IMG/VR virus record: IMGVR_UViG_3300046777_001230
Coordinates: 1-24,344 of that record
DNA from: a virus
DNA length: 24,344 nt
Reading direction: 5' to 3' (one strand)
The notes beneath the pieces were generated by a model. It was not told the origin of the DNA and did not search any database. It saw nothing but the letters and a program-made list of their open reading frames with translations. Position 1 is the stretch's first letter. Each line of letters opens with the position of its first letter. A program made the translations under genes and the position numbers. Of this stretch, positions 5,398 to 13,852 are shown piece after piece.

Positions 5398-5870
5398 CAC
5401 AGGACTCCGTTAGAGTTGGGAGGAGAAGAACCGGGAGCAACAGGCCAAACAACAGAACGTGGGAATCCGGCTTGTTGAGGTAAATCTCTCAATGCCTGCC
5501 GGTAAACCTTCCATTGCTGCTGATCGTTCTTTGGATAGTCCTGAAGTTGCGTGAAATCCGATGCCGTCAGACGTGCGTTGCGATCCGCTCTCACGCTGGC
5601 AGCCACGGCATCAGTGCGTTGCTGTAGCTCCGCTGGTGTGAGCGGTTCCACTCGCACGGTGTAGACTTGGCCACCTTCGATGTACGGCGCAACAGACACC
5701 AGCTTGTGCGTTTCGTGGTTGTGCGGTCGTGAGACGGTCACAACCTGTGCGCTGTTCTCGACAAGAAATGTCGCATCCGGTCCAGTAGCTGGAAACGATG
5801 TCTGCGGAAACAGAGAGCGGTAGTCGCCTACTGTTGTCACGTTGCCGTTGCTGATAATCGCTAGCTGCAT
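5397..5870 (-). CDS. Tail-fibre assembly chaperone (Phage_tail_APC-like)
   Basis: 157 residues. The C-terminal part matches the Phage_tail_APC pattern: RADRNARLTASDFTQLQDYP (94-113), QWKVYRQALRDLPQQ (119-133) and GFPRSVVWPVAP. The N-terminal 80 residues are a separate beta-rich part (MQLAIISNGNVTTVGDY) that probably varies with the fibre. Proteins of this kind are encoded just after tail fibres and help them fold or attach, as here after the LamG protein. GAGGT lies 5 bases before ATG 5870. The family match is strong; which fibre it serves is inferred from order. Confidence 0.85.
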   Translation of the reverse strand: MQLAIISNGNVTTVGDYRSLFPQTSFPATGPDATFLVENSAQVVTVSRPHNHETHKLVSVAPYIEGGQVYTVRVEPLTPAELQQRTDAVAASVRADRNARLTASDFTQLQDYPKNDQQQWKVYRQALRDLPQQAGFPRSVVWPVAPGSSPPNSNGVL

Positions 5871-5873
5871 GGT

Positions 5874-7946
5874 TTACCTCGCGGGAAGTTGGCGGGTTGG
5901 TGGCGTGAAGTTGGCGGTGTAACGTGCGTATTTGGTGACCCGTAGGTCGTCGATGTAACCGTTGAGCGGATAATCAATACTGGACGCCTCTTGACCACCA
6001 ATCAGCACATTTGCTGTGGAGTTGTACAAAGTCGCCGAGAGTGTCTGAGTAGATCCAACCTGCGTTCCATTCCAGAACACTAAAAAGTTGGATCCGTTCC
6101 TAACAAACGCAACGTGATACCAAGTGCCGGTTGATGGAGCGGAAGCAAGATTTACGCTGAGATTAGTCTGATTGCTTCCAGTAGTTGAATAGCTCAGGTA
6201 AAGCTGATAGGTTCCTGCGCTGTTAAAAATGTAAAAGAAATAAGACAAGTTGTTAGATGGAGATGTCCTCCATTGGCTAACAAATGTTGCTGCTCCTGAA
6301 GCAGATGGGATAGCTGTAAAATTAACCCAGCATTCAACGGTAAAATCTGATGATCCTAGCTGCAAATTTGAGTTGCTGGCAATTGTCAGCGCATCCCCCG
6401 TCCCATCGAACTTCAGCGAACCCGTGCCGTATTTCTTCGTGCTTGTGCTGATCTGAGCATCGCCCACCGTTTCGAGGTCGTTCCGTGCGGTGCTGTCGAG
6501 GATGCTGCCGTTTACGAAATTAAGGAGCAAGGACGTGTTGGTGATTGCGGTGAGTGGTGCGGTGGGTGGCGTAAAAGCTGCGGTGTATTGCGCTGTACCT
6601 TTAAGCAGCCGCAATTCCGAAATGAACCCTGAGTAGTAGTAATATGTTGAGCCGTTTTCTTGGTATCTTCCTGTCGTATACTGCGTTCCAGAACTGTAAA
6701 GCGATCCAGAGATTGTCTTGGTTCCAACTATTACTCCGTTCATAAAAACTCGCAAAGTTGAACCGCTTCTGGTTACAGCCAAATGGTTCCACGAATTGAT
6801 GTTTGCAGTCCATCCAAGGTCGGTGAAAAGCCAAGAACTGCCGTTTGTGCTCATGAGTAAATAGGTTGGAGCTAGTCTAAATCCTGCGTAGCTTGTACTT
6901 AATCCAGAAAGATAGAGTAGCCCATCTCCGCTGGCATTAGTTGAGTAGAACCACATTTCTACTGTGAAATCGCCTGAGCCAAAATCAAAACTAGAATTTG
7001 TTGGGAAGCTAAGATAGTCACCACTCCCATCAAAATACCCGCTCCCCCCGTTGGTGCTGCTCTGATATTCCGCTGTCGGAGCAAACGGCGAGAAGGATGT
7101 CACCGCTGCGTTGCCGTAGGGTGTGATGGCGAAGGCGTTGGAGCTGTTGTCTAGGAAGCGGTTGGACTGGCAGGTGAGCAGTGAGGTGTTGGTGATGGCG
7201 GTGAGCGGTGATGCGGATGGCGTGAAAGCTGACGTGTACTGAGCCGATCCCTTAATCACCCTGACGTTGGAAATGTAACCCTTGATGCTTACTTGTGAAT
7301 TTCCAGTATTTGGAGACAAGAAGTTAACATAATTACTTCCTACTGCAAAAGCACCAGTATAAGCCTCATTAATTGATGAAGTTCCAGACGCAACTTGCAC
7401 TCCGTCCATGTATAACTTAACGCTGGTCCCGCTTCTTACGGCAGCTAGATGCACCCATCTGTTTGCAGGAATTGTACTACTAGATGTTATTACAAAACCG
7501 CCACTTCCAGTATTAAATGACATGAAGTTTGGATAGCCAGTAGTTGATATTCCAAGAGACCACCCAACATCTGATCCAGTAAATGCAAGGGTTCCGCAAA
7601 TGTTTGAATTGTATGTGTTTGTAATCCTTTCAAGCCAAACCCACGCTTCAACCGTGTAGTCACCTGATCCAAGCTGCAACGCTGAATTGTTACTGATGCT
7701 CAGATAGTCACCATCCCCATCAAAATAATTACTCCACCTTCCATCCGGCGCACTAAACGGCGAGAACGTCCCCTGCGTGGTGTTGCCGTTGCGGGTGATG
7801 GAAAACGCATTGGTGCTGCTGTCGGTGAACGTGTTGTTCTGGCCGCCGTTGCTGCCGTTGCCTTGCAATAGCAGCACCGTGCGGTTGAAGTATTCGTCCG
7901 CTACGCTTGCGCCTGCTGCTGCTCTTAATGCGTGATGCTGGCTCAT
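5874..7946 (-). CDS. Tail protein with three LamG (ConA-like) domains
   Basis: 690 residues. ATG 7946 is preferred to a start 102 bases upstream because it overlaps the fibre stop as ATGA and removes an extension that lies inside the neighbouring gene. After a short N-terminus come three laminin-G / concanavalin-A-like domains at about 75-240, 303-460 and 510-682. Each has the FDGxGDxLxI / GSGDYTVEAW opening, a central WxHLAxVRxG strand with MDGVQV-like turn, and a G[YF]I[SD][ND]xR closing motif. Linkers repeat YTxAFTPxxxPLTAITNTSLL-like sequence. LamG domains bind sugars, so host-surface recognition is likely. It lies between a YadA-like fibre and a fibre chaperone, consistent with a receptor-binding tip or second fibre. 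Confidence 0.88.
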   Translation of the reverse strand: MSQHHALRAAAGASVADEYFNRTVLLLQGNGSNGGQNNTFTDSSTNAFSITRNGNTTQGTFSPFSAPDGRWSNYFDGDGDYLSISNNSALQLGSGDYTVEAWVWLERITNTYNSNICGTLAFTGSDVGWSLGISTTGYPNFMSFNTGSGGFVITSSSTIPANRWVHLAAVRSGTSVKLYMDGVQVASGTSSINEAYTGAFAVGSNYVNFLSPNTGNSQVSIKGYISNVRVIKGSAQYTSAFTPSASPLTAITNTSLLTCQSNRFLDNSSNAFAITPYGNAAVTSFSPFAPTAEYQSSTNGGSGYFDGSGDYLSFPTNSSFDFGSGDFTVEMWFYSTNASGDGLLYLSGLSTSYAGFRLAPTYLLMSTNGSSWLFTDLGWTANINSWNHLAVTRSGSTLRVFMNGVIVGTKTISGSLYSSGTQYTTGRYQENGSTYYYYSGFISELRLLKGTAQYTAAFTPPTAPLTAITNTSLLLNFVNGSILDSTARNDLETVGDAQISTSTKKYGTGSLKFDGTGDALTIASNSNLQLGSSDFTVECWVNFTAIPSASGAATFVSQWRTSPSNNLSYFFYIFNSAGTYQLYLSYSTTGSNQTNLSVNLASAPSTGTWYHVAFVRNGSNFLVFWNGTQVGSTQTLSATLYNSTANVLIGGQEASSIDYPLNGYIDDLRVTKYARYTANFTPPTRQLPAR
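6535..7245 (-). repeat. Repeated inter-LamG linker DNA
   Basis: Two copies of a linker of about 60 bases lie at 6535-6600 and 7186-7245. They share GTGTTGGTGAT and GCGGTGAG, and the later AAAGCTG (plus-strand sense), at the same spacing. A third, weaker relative is at about 5889-5930. They code for the segments that separate the LamG domains and show the protein grew by tandem duplication of a unit of about 650 bases. The DNA likeness is higher in the linkers than in the domain cores. Confidence 0.6.
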
Positions 7947-9577
7947 GCCGTCCCCACCAGTGCGCCGTAAATTGTGCTGGAGCGTTTCCACAGTTCGATT
8001 ACGGTATATCCGCTGGTTGCTAATGTCGGCGCAGAACCGCCGATCCAAGTCGGACTAATCGTTGACCAAGTAATTGCATATGCAGTCCCGTCATCAACCA
8101 TCAGAGTGACCGATTGGCCTTCCGCAAAACTGGATGCTGTCGGTGTGCGATTTGCGCCCAAGGTCCAAACCTGAATACCACCATTGGCTGGGTTGATGTC
8201 TACGGATGCGCCGTCAGTAATAGTGAATACTGTCTCCTTGATTGCTGGAGCGTTGACCTTGCCCGTACCGCTTGGAGTCAGGGTTACGTCCTGATTTGTT
8301 CCACCAGCGGTCACAGTCAATGCGCCATTTGCTGTGATGGTTGCGCTCGATGCGCCATTGCCAAGGTTCAGCGTGTTGCCGTAGATGTAAGCTGCGTTCG
8401 TATTGGTGTTTCCAAGTGTTGCAGAGTTTGATCCTTTCCCAATCGCATCGGTTCCAATCACTATTTCATTAGTGCAGTCATTGTTTAGGGGTCTTGACCT
8501 GTACCCGATAAATATTGAATCAGTTGATTTGTAGAGAAGGTTTGAAATGTTTGAAGTGCAATAACTTCCAGAGTCCTGACCTACGGCTGTATTTCTTGAA
8601 AGGTTTGTGGCGTAAGTTAATGACCTTTGACCGATGGCTACGTTGTAACCATCGCCTGCGGTTTTATAGACAATTGTCGCACTTCCAACCCCAACGTCAT
8701 AGTTTCCTTTGGCTTCTGCAAGTGAGTAACTGCCTATCGCTGTTGAGAAATAATAATGAGATCCGATTGAACAAGTATCAGTCCCTAAAGCGGTTGATGC
8801 CTGAACATTGGAAGCGTTCCTGAATGTTCCGTGACCAACAGCAGTTACTCTTGATAGTGAATATGTTGGGTAATTTGTGGCTATATTTTCAAGCGTAAAT
8901 TTTCCAAAAAACATAGAGTCTGCATGACCAACAGGTGTTGAGTTTGCCGAAGTCATATAACCGCTGCTTGGGCCTTCGCAGAGAAGTATTTCATTAAATT
9001 TAAATTGACCGTTTCTTTGCCTATATTGAAACGGACCAGATGGATAATAATCATATCCACTACCAGCTTGAAAACTCAAAACTCCACCGTTAGTAGTCAC
9101 ACCAACAGTTGGAGTTTGATTCTGACCAATGATCGATACAGAACCGCCATTGCTGGTTGATGGAGACAGAAAAGTAAGATTGCCAACGCTTGTGATCGAA
9201 CCGTTAGCAGTTCCTGTCCCACCATTGGTTACGGGAAGAATCCCGGTGATTTGATTCGTCAGGTCAACACCAGAGAGCGTTCCACCAAGCGTGATATTGC
9301 CTGAACTGGTTACCGTTCCAGAGAGAGATAAGCCATTGACAGTACCATTACCGCCAACGCTTGTTACCGTCCCAAGTGGATTACTGTCCCAATACGCAGA
9401 AGTGCCATTGGTTGTCAGATACTTGCCAGAATTTCCAGATTGAGTTGGCAATCCAAAATTGACTACATCGGATACCAAAGACTTTCCAGCGACCCCGGTA
9501 GTCGGATCAGCAACTGGAATAATGTCAGTCAGTGCCGGAATTTTTGATGTTAAATCGGCAACTGTCTTATTAGCCAT
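7943..9577 (-). CDS. Tail fibre with YadA-like head repeats
   Basis: 544 residues. The N-terminus (MANKTVADLTSKIPALTD) and GTVTSVGGNGTVNGLSLSG followed by NQITGILPVTNGGTG are typical phage-fibre shaft sequences. Residues about 245-390 carry trimeric-adhesin (YadA head) repeats: AVGHGT, ALGTDT, AIGSYS, VGVGSA, VAIGQRS, AVGQDSG, IFIGYRS, IVIGTDA and SATLGN. The C-terminal part (about 420-544, DVTLTPSGTGKVN ... YGALVGTA) is a common exchangeable fibre tip. A homotrimeric receptor-binding fibre is expected. The ATG overlaps the preceding stop (TAATG). There is no intramolecular chaperone signature, so the separate chaperone at 5397-5870 may serve it. Confidence 0.88.
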   Translation of the reverse strand: MANKTVADLTSKIPALTDIIPVADPTTGVAGKSLVSDVVNFGLPTQSGNSGKYLTTNGTSAYWDSNPLGTVTSVGGNGTVNGLSLSGTVTSSGNITLGGTLSGVDLTNQITGILPVTNGGTGTANGSITSVGNLTFLSPSTSNGGSVSIIGQNQTPTVGVTTNGGVLSFQAGSGYDYYPSGPFQYRQRNGQFKFNEILLCEGPSSGYMTSANSTPVGHADSMFFGKFTLENIATNYPTYSLSRVTAVGHGTFRNASNVQASTALGTDTCSIGSHYYFSTAIGSYSLAEAKGNYDVGVGSATIVYKTAGDGYNVAIGQRSLTYATNLSRNTAVGQDSGSYCTSNISNLLYKSTDSIFIGYRSRPLNNDCTNEIVIGTDAIGKGSNSATLGNTNTNAAYIYGNTLNLGNGASSATITANGALTVTAGGTNQDVTLTPSGTGKVNAPAIKETVFTITDGASVDINPANGGIQVWTLGANRTPTASSFAEGQSVTLMVDDGTAYAITWSTISPTWIGGSAPTLATSGYTVIELWKRSSTIYGALVGTA

Positions 9578-9852
9578 TACGGCATCCTCAAGTGCTGCGT
9601 TACCACACTTAATTTCTCGACAACTTCTTCCATCTTGTCGATCTTGGTGTTCATCCTCTCAAGGCCGGTCTGCATCCCCTCAAGTATTTCTGCCTGTTTT
9701 TCGACAGTTTTAGCCAAGGATTTATTAGTTTCCTCTGTCGAATCAAGGAACTTCATGTGCCGATCTTTTAATGGCAAAACCACATACCAAAAGACAAAAG
9801 CCAGTCCGGCAGAAGCAATACCGTATTGTTCAGCAAACTTTAGCCAATCCAT
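9577..9852 (-). CDS. TM plus coiled-coil protein, holin candidate
   Basis: 91 residues. A hydrophobic segment at about 10-28 (YGIASAGLAFVFWYVVLPL) follows a short N-terminus, then a basic KDRH and a long charged helix with heptads (about 33-80: EETNKSLAKTVEKQAEILEG). The order of N-terminal membrane span then coiled coil resembles BhlA/UviB-type holin-like proteins. Lambda-type holins differ in having two or three spans. The gene sits just before the fibre genes rather than beside an endolysin, and no endolysin was recognised in the window, so the holin idea rests on topology only. GGGGA is the only upstream ribosome-site candidate. Confidence 0.72.
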   Translation of the reverse strand: MDWLKFAEQYGIASAGLAFVFWYVVLPLKDRHMKFLDSTEETNKSLAKTVEKQAEILEGMQTGLERMNTKIDKMEEVVEKLSVVTQHLRMP

Positions 9853-9891
9853 GCCATATAGTCCCCAAATTGGCCTTGGCGGTTTACTTAA

Positions 9892-9910
9892 ATATAATGT
9901 GGCATTATAT
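9892..9910. promoter_or_regulatory. Perfect inverted repeat in the largest tail-region gap
   Basis: ATATAATG (9892-9899) and CATTATAT (9903-9910) are exact inverted copies around TGG. They lie in the 70-base AT-rich gap between the structural gene at 9923 and the TM gene at 9852, while most other tail-gene gaps are only a few bases. On the minus strand the element contains TATAAT, but no -35 box is seen at normal spacing. It could be an operator-like site, a weak hairpin or part of a promoter. Confidence 0.4.
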
Positions 9911-9922
9911 ACTTTGCAATAC

Positions 9923-10345
9923 TTATAGGTATTGGAATTTTAATGGATTAGCCATAGTTACGGTAAAATCGCCACCTTCACTGGACTGGTTTGATCCAAA
10001 GTCGATATATTGGACTAATTCGTCCAAATTAGCAGAACCGTTCCTCCTCTTGTAAATTACTGCCCCTCTGGCGGTTATGGTTGATGTTGGCCAATTGACG
10101 GCATCAAAGTATATTTCCACATCATTGTTTGCATTATCAACAGTCTGGAGGAGCATTGTGACTTGCTTCCCACCAGACGAGTAGCCTGATCCGGTAACCT
10201 CATTCGTTATATCTGATCTTCTGGAGTGTGATCTTGATGGCGTATATGATGATGTAACTAGCATCATATAAAATACATCTGTCGGTATTTTAATCAAATT
10301 GTAGCACAAATCATAGCAAAAACTATTATATACAATATCAGCCAT
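9923..10345 (-). CDS. Conserved phage virion-associated protein
   Basis: 140 residues. It follows the layout of a common phage protein of unknown structure: a helical opening (FCYDLCYNLIKIPTDVFYMM), an L.tSSYTPS segment, NEVTGSGYSSGGKQVT, a central DNANNDVEIYFDAVNW strand region, then AVIYKR, LVQYIDFG and a GGDFTVTMANPLKFQYL end. Relatives lie in tail or head-accessory modules and are usually annotated hypothetical. ATG 10345 has GAGG upstream and overlaps the previous gene by 8 bases; an in-frame start 15 bases earlier is less well supported. A virion part is inferred from family habit and position. Confidence 0.75.
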   Translation of the reverse strand: MADIVYNSFCYDLCYNLIKIPTDVFYMMLVTSSYTPSRSHSRRSDITNEVTGSGYSSGGKQVTMLLQTVDNANNDVEIYFDAVNWPTSTITARGAVIYKRRNGSANLDELVQYIDFGSNQSSEGGDFTVTMANPLKFQYL

Positions 10346-11789
10346 TGAAATAATCCTCACAAGTTACGCATTGCCTGACTTCATTGGACGGGTCTATTTT
10401 CCGGCACTCTCCATGAAGACGGCAGATATGCTTATGGCATGATCCACATCCACTCCTATTTGATCCTTGGATTGACTGTCCAAGGTGGATGCAAGGAAGG
10501 CGCATCCTATTCAGGAACTTTATCTGGGTTTGATCCAGAACTGGCTCATTTATTGGCTCTGGAGGCTCAGAGTAATTCATTTGGAATGGCTCAATACCTC
10601 CTACTGGAGGCGTATAGCACTCAATTGGAAGTATTTCTGGATTAGGAAAATTAAGAGCGTAAAGATAAACAACAAATGTCGCACGAGTCGCAGTCAATAT
10701 CCTTGGACTGTTAGCCTGCGCCACTGTCGCCGTTGAGCATATCCATCCGGCCCCATTGTTATTTGTGCAAATATAGATAACCTGATTGATGCTTTTTACT
10801 ACAACCTGAATTCCAGCTGCTGTACCCTTCGCAACTTGAATCTCCTGTTTAACTCCAACAGCTTCCACTCCACCAGCTATTCCAAGTATCCCATAATCCG
10901 TGACGAATACAGGATCATCGTTATATGTCGTTGTTCCCGTCACTGGAGAAGTTCCAGTTAGCGTTATGCTATCGCAGTCACATTGAATTCCACCAACTGA
11001 ACCGCAACCGGATGCGTTGAATCCAAGCTGAGTGAATTCACGAATTGCCGTATTGGCTGTCGATTTTATGAATCCACGAAGGCAACTAAGCCATTGCGAT
11101 CCATCCCACATACCGCATACATCTGGAACCGCATTTGATCCAGTTGAAGGATCGGCGCATCCCACACGCATACTCTCCAGACCAACAGTCATTTTGTAGT
11201 AGCTTACAGGATCACCTTTACCGCCAATTTGATTGACGCTTATTGGCATATAGTTTGTCGATGCGAATGCTCTGCTTCTGTATGAAGTGGAATCCATACT
11301 TGGAATTTCGGTCATAACCTCGCTGAATTGAACATATAAAGACCAAGTTGCACCACCAGTGGTCGGTGTCAGCACATAAACTTTTACGCTTACAATTATT
11401 TGTGTTGTGGATATCGCATTTAACTCTGCCTCAAACTTATATTGATTGGCGCAACTTCCACCGGATATTCCAGAGAAGAATCCAGTCGCCACCCATTTGT
11501 TGGCATTTGGTTCCGCATTCATGCCGGGGTTTGGACATTTCCAAGGAGCCATCTTTGCCGATGATCCCAGCCAATAACTTGGACTTGGCTCAGTTGCTGG
11601 CGGGCAAATTGGACCGTAAAAGCTTATTGATATCTGGCCACCAGCTTGCGGGAAACCTATGGCGCAAAGCGAACAATCTATGTTCACTGGAATAGTTGGA
11701 GGAATGTCACCGCAAACATTTGAGGCAACAGTCTTACTGACCGTTGTTGTAACGGTTGCTGATGCCGGTGATACATTGATGGTAGGCAT
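10338..11789 (-). CDS. Cys-rich tail-tip protein with CxHLG cysteine cluster
   Basis: 483 residues with about 22 cysteines. The first about 400 residues are beta-rich and contain paired cysteines (DCSLC, QCDCD). The last 51 residues form a separate cluster: C433-I-H-L-G, C448-GS-C451, C456, H459-G-E-C462, C474-VT-C477. This CxHLG ... CxxC ... C..HGxC ... CxxC arrangement is a small putative zinc domain that I associate with Planctomycetota and their viruses. It lies among the baseplate and tail-tip genes after the tape measure. The main domain is unrecognised. Metal binding is inferred from spacing of Cys and His. Confidence 0.72.
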   Translation of the reverse strand: MPTINVSPASATVTTTVSKTVASNVCGDIPPTIPVNIDCSLCAIGFPQAGGQISISFYGPICPPATEPSPSYWLGSSAKMAPWKCPNPGMNAEPNANKWVATGFFSGISGGSCANQYKFEAELNAISTTQIIVSVKVYVLTPTTGGATWSLYVQFSEVMTEIPSMDSTSYRSRAFASTNYMPISVNQIGGKGDPVSYYKMTVGLESMRVGCADPSTGSNAVPDVCGMWDGSQWLSCLRGFIKSTANTAIREFTQLGFNASGCGSVGGIQCDCDSITLTGTSPVTGTTTYNDDPVFVTDYGILGIAGGVEAVGVKQEIQVAKGTAAGIQVVVKSINQVIYICTNNNGAGWICSTATVAQANSPRILTATRATFVVYLYALNFPNPEILPIECYTPPVGGIEPFQMNYSEPPEPINEPVLDQTQIKFLNRMRLPCIHLGQSIQGSNRSGCGSCHKHICRLHGECRKIDPSNEVRQCVTCEDYFNG

Positions 11790-11790
11790 T

Positions 11791-12870
11791 TTATGGTGTC
11801 ACATATGCTCTGAAGTTTGACAAACCAAACTTAATTATCTCTTCTCCACCACCATATATTTTGAATTTAACATCAAACTTCCATTCAGTTGTCATTGGCC
11901 CAAATAGCGAATAAATGTAAGGCTGGCAAATGTTGTAAGTCGAAGTTGGCTTATTGTAAAACCAATATCTTACTGAATTCAATTTTGGAGATTTTATTAG
12001 TGATCCAGAATAAGCTGGTGCGCCAACCATAAATAGATGACAGTCCAGAGAGATGAACTGGTTTTCTGTTGTCACTCTTATTGGAGGAGTCGGTTGAGGA
12101 CTTACATAGTAATCTTCCGGCCTATTTGAACCGAATGGCAATCTTATGTACGAGAATCCGAAGTAGTAAATGACCGTGTATCCGATGTATTGACCTTGAA
12201 GAAATCCAGCTTCACTATAAACATTTAGAGGACTGCAAAATGGGATGAAATATTGGTTGTATGTGTCTGTGGTTACTGGATTTGATCCTGAACTCTCATA
12301 ATCATTTGCAGCCAAAAATGGCTCTGAGATATTCTTGTTTGTCCAAAACAATCCAGACGGGTGCATATATCTGAGCCAGTCATCCTCTCCATTCAATGGC
12401 GCAGACGAATCTGTGAAATAAAAAGAATACCTTCCAGAATAATTTGCGTTATTAGGATTGGCCCCACGAAGCCTTCTCCTGACTTCGGTTACCATATGAC
12501 CTTGAGCTAATGCTGGCCCAGATGTCGCCTTGCCATAAGGATCGGATGGGCCAAATATTTTCCTTGATCTCCAAGGAGCTAAATCGGCAGATTGATGAAA
12601 TAAGTCCAGCTGCACTGGATCGTCAGTTATTCCATAAATTGGAGCTATGTTGATGTTGTTTGGAACTTTTGCATCTGGAAGAAATTGCGTTCCAGCGTTC
12701 GATATGTTGGCCATGCAGCCAAATGTTCCAGCCTCTGGATTGGTTGGTTGTCCAACAGCTGGAGATGACATAAGCGTATGTATGCAGAATTCCTTGAATG
12801 GCATACATATCCTATTCGGCACTGTTACACAGTCACCGGCAAGCTGATTTGCTGGACCGTGTATTGCCAT
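11791..12870 (-). CDS. Unrecognised tail-region structural protein
   Basis: 359 residues, no signal peptide or membrane span. It is rich in Asn, Tyr and Pro, with beta-strand-like stretches (YIGYTVIYYFGFSYIRLPFG, EWKFDVKFKIYGGGEEIIKF) and seven cysteines, several in the first 55 residues. No family is recognised. It is separated by one base from the next gene and by three from the previous one, so it belongs to the same translational unit as its cysteine-rich neighbours. A baseplate or tail-tip component is inferred from position between tape measure and fibres. Confidence 0.7.
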   Translation of the reverse strand: MAIHGPANQLAGDCVTVPNRICMPFKEFCIHTLMSSPAVGQPTNPEAGTFGCMANISNAGTQFLPDAKVPNNINIAPIYGITDDPVQLDLFHQSADLAPWRSRKIFGPSDPYGKATSGPALAQGHMVTEVRRRLRGANPNNANYSGRYSFYFTDSSAPLNGEDDWLRYMHPSGLFWTNKNISEPFLAANDYESSGSNPVTTDTYNQYFIPFCSPLNVYSEAGFLQGQYIGYTVIYYFGFSYIRLPFGSNRPEDYYVSPQPTPPIRVTTENQFISLDCHLFMVGAPAYSGSLIKSPKLNSVRYWFYNKPTSTYNICQPYIYSLFGPMTTEWKFDVKFKIYGGGEEIIKFGLSNFRAYVTP

Positions 12871-12873
12871 GTC

Positions 12874-13323
12874 TCAACCGTTAAAAGTTATGGTTACGGG
12901 ACAAGTGCAAAAGCCATCTGAAATAACAGCATTAAATGTCATTGTGACAACGCCAGTTATTGGGTTCTGGCTACATGATCCAGATGGGGTTCCTGTCAGA
13001 TTGCTAACTGACCAATCTGGAAACATCTCCGTCTGATTTATTGTGCATTTGATAGGAGGGCCACCAGCTGTCCAAGCGAATATTATTCCAAACGATCCAG
13101 TGGAAAAACCCCAAGCGAAATCACACGGTCCTGTTCTTGTCAGGGTTCCTGTAATTACTGTAGTTGGCCATCCCGTGTTACATGAAACATTCGGAGGTAT
13201 TGGAGTAGACGGTCCAGCGGAGAAGGACATCGTTGATGGAAGCTGTCTTAGCCCCCAGCATGGATGATACGCCGGATTATATGTCAATCCCGGCGCAATC
13301 GTTTTGCAATCAAATGTAGACAT
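12874..13323 (-). CDS. Small Cys-rich tail-region protein
   Basis: 149 residues starting MSTFDCKTIAPGLTYNPAYH. ATG 13323 is chosen because it overlaps the upstream TAA as TAATG; an in-frame ATG 36 bases earlier lies inside the upstream gene. It contains eight cysteines spread along the chain, ending GFCTCPVTITFNG, with a beta-rich pattern (VVTMTFNAVISDG). The cysteines do not form a clear zinc motif and may be disulfides in the virion, which is inference. No family is recognised. The neighbours on both sides are tail-tip candidates. Confidence 0.68.
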   Translation of the reverse strand: MSTFDCKTIAPGLTYNPAYHPCWGLRQLPSTMSFSAGPSTPIPPNVSCNTGWPTTVITGTLTRTGPCDFAWGFSTGSFGIIFAWTAGGPPIKCTINQTEMFPDWSVSNLTGTPSGSCSQNPITGVVTMTFNAVISDGFCTCPVTITFNG

Positions 13324-13847
13324 TAGTCGTAAGTCACGATTAGGTATCCACCAGTACATTGCACTGATGTCACATATCCTGTGCCACCACCACCTCCACC
13401 TCCAGTTCCACCTTTCGGGATAAACTCGTAGATTGTGTTACCGCTTGTGTCTATTCCTCTAGTCCTCATCAGAACCAAATCGCCAACAGTAGCCTTGTCT
13501 ATTCCTATCGGATAAGCCGGACTGGTAAGGCTTCCATCATCTTCAGCAGATGCCTCATCAGCGTCCTCGTAATTCAATCCATTAGCACATACCCTCTGCT
13601 CAATCCAGCCATGAGCATATCCAGAACATCCTGTATCAGCACCTTCCTGATTCCACATCAGGTAATTATTTCCTGAACCATCCCAGACTAATTTGTTACT
13701 GTCGCCGGGAGCCCACAACGCTCCTGTTCCAGTCACCGATCCGGCTGGAACTGATGGCGTTGCAGATATTGAAGTAATCTTCGCAACAAACCACTCTGAC
13801 TGAGTGAATTGTGTATTGCCTATAGTATTGACATTCATCAATGCCAT
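13323..13847 (-). CDS. Tail-region protein with poly-Gly linker
   Basis: 174 residues from ATG 13847 (MALMNVNTIGNTQFTQSEWF); a TTG at 13856 would add three residues and is possible. The body is mostly beta with loops (LWAPGDSNKLVWDGSGNNYL). It ends with a glycine run (GGTGGGGGGGTG, about 145-156) and a last strand TSVQCTGGYLIVTYD. A glycine linker followed by a short strand is typical of fibre or baseplate proteins that exchange their ends. The Shine-Dalgarno is weak, so translation may depend on the upstream gene, whose stop is six bases before the ATG. Function is unrecognised. Confidence 0.68.
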   Translation of the reverse strand: MALMNVNTIGNTQFTQSEWFVAKITSISATPSVPAGSVTGTGALWAPGDSNKLVWDGSGNNYLMWNQEGADTGCSGYAHGWIEQRVCANGLNYEDADEASAEDDGSLTSPAYPIGIDKATVGDLVLMRTRGIDTSGNTIYEFIPKGGTGGGGGGGTGYVTSVQCTGGYLIVTYD

Positions 13848-13852
13848 GATTG

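Noticed and set aside
5874-9577. Diversity-generating retroelement acting on the fibre genes
   Set aside because: The repeats are linker duplications in coding sequence; no template/variable repeat pair with adenine-biased changes and no reverse transcriptase is visible.
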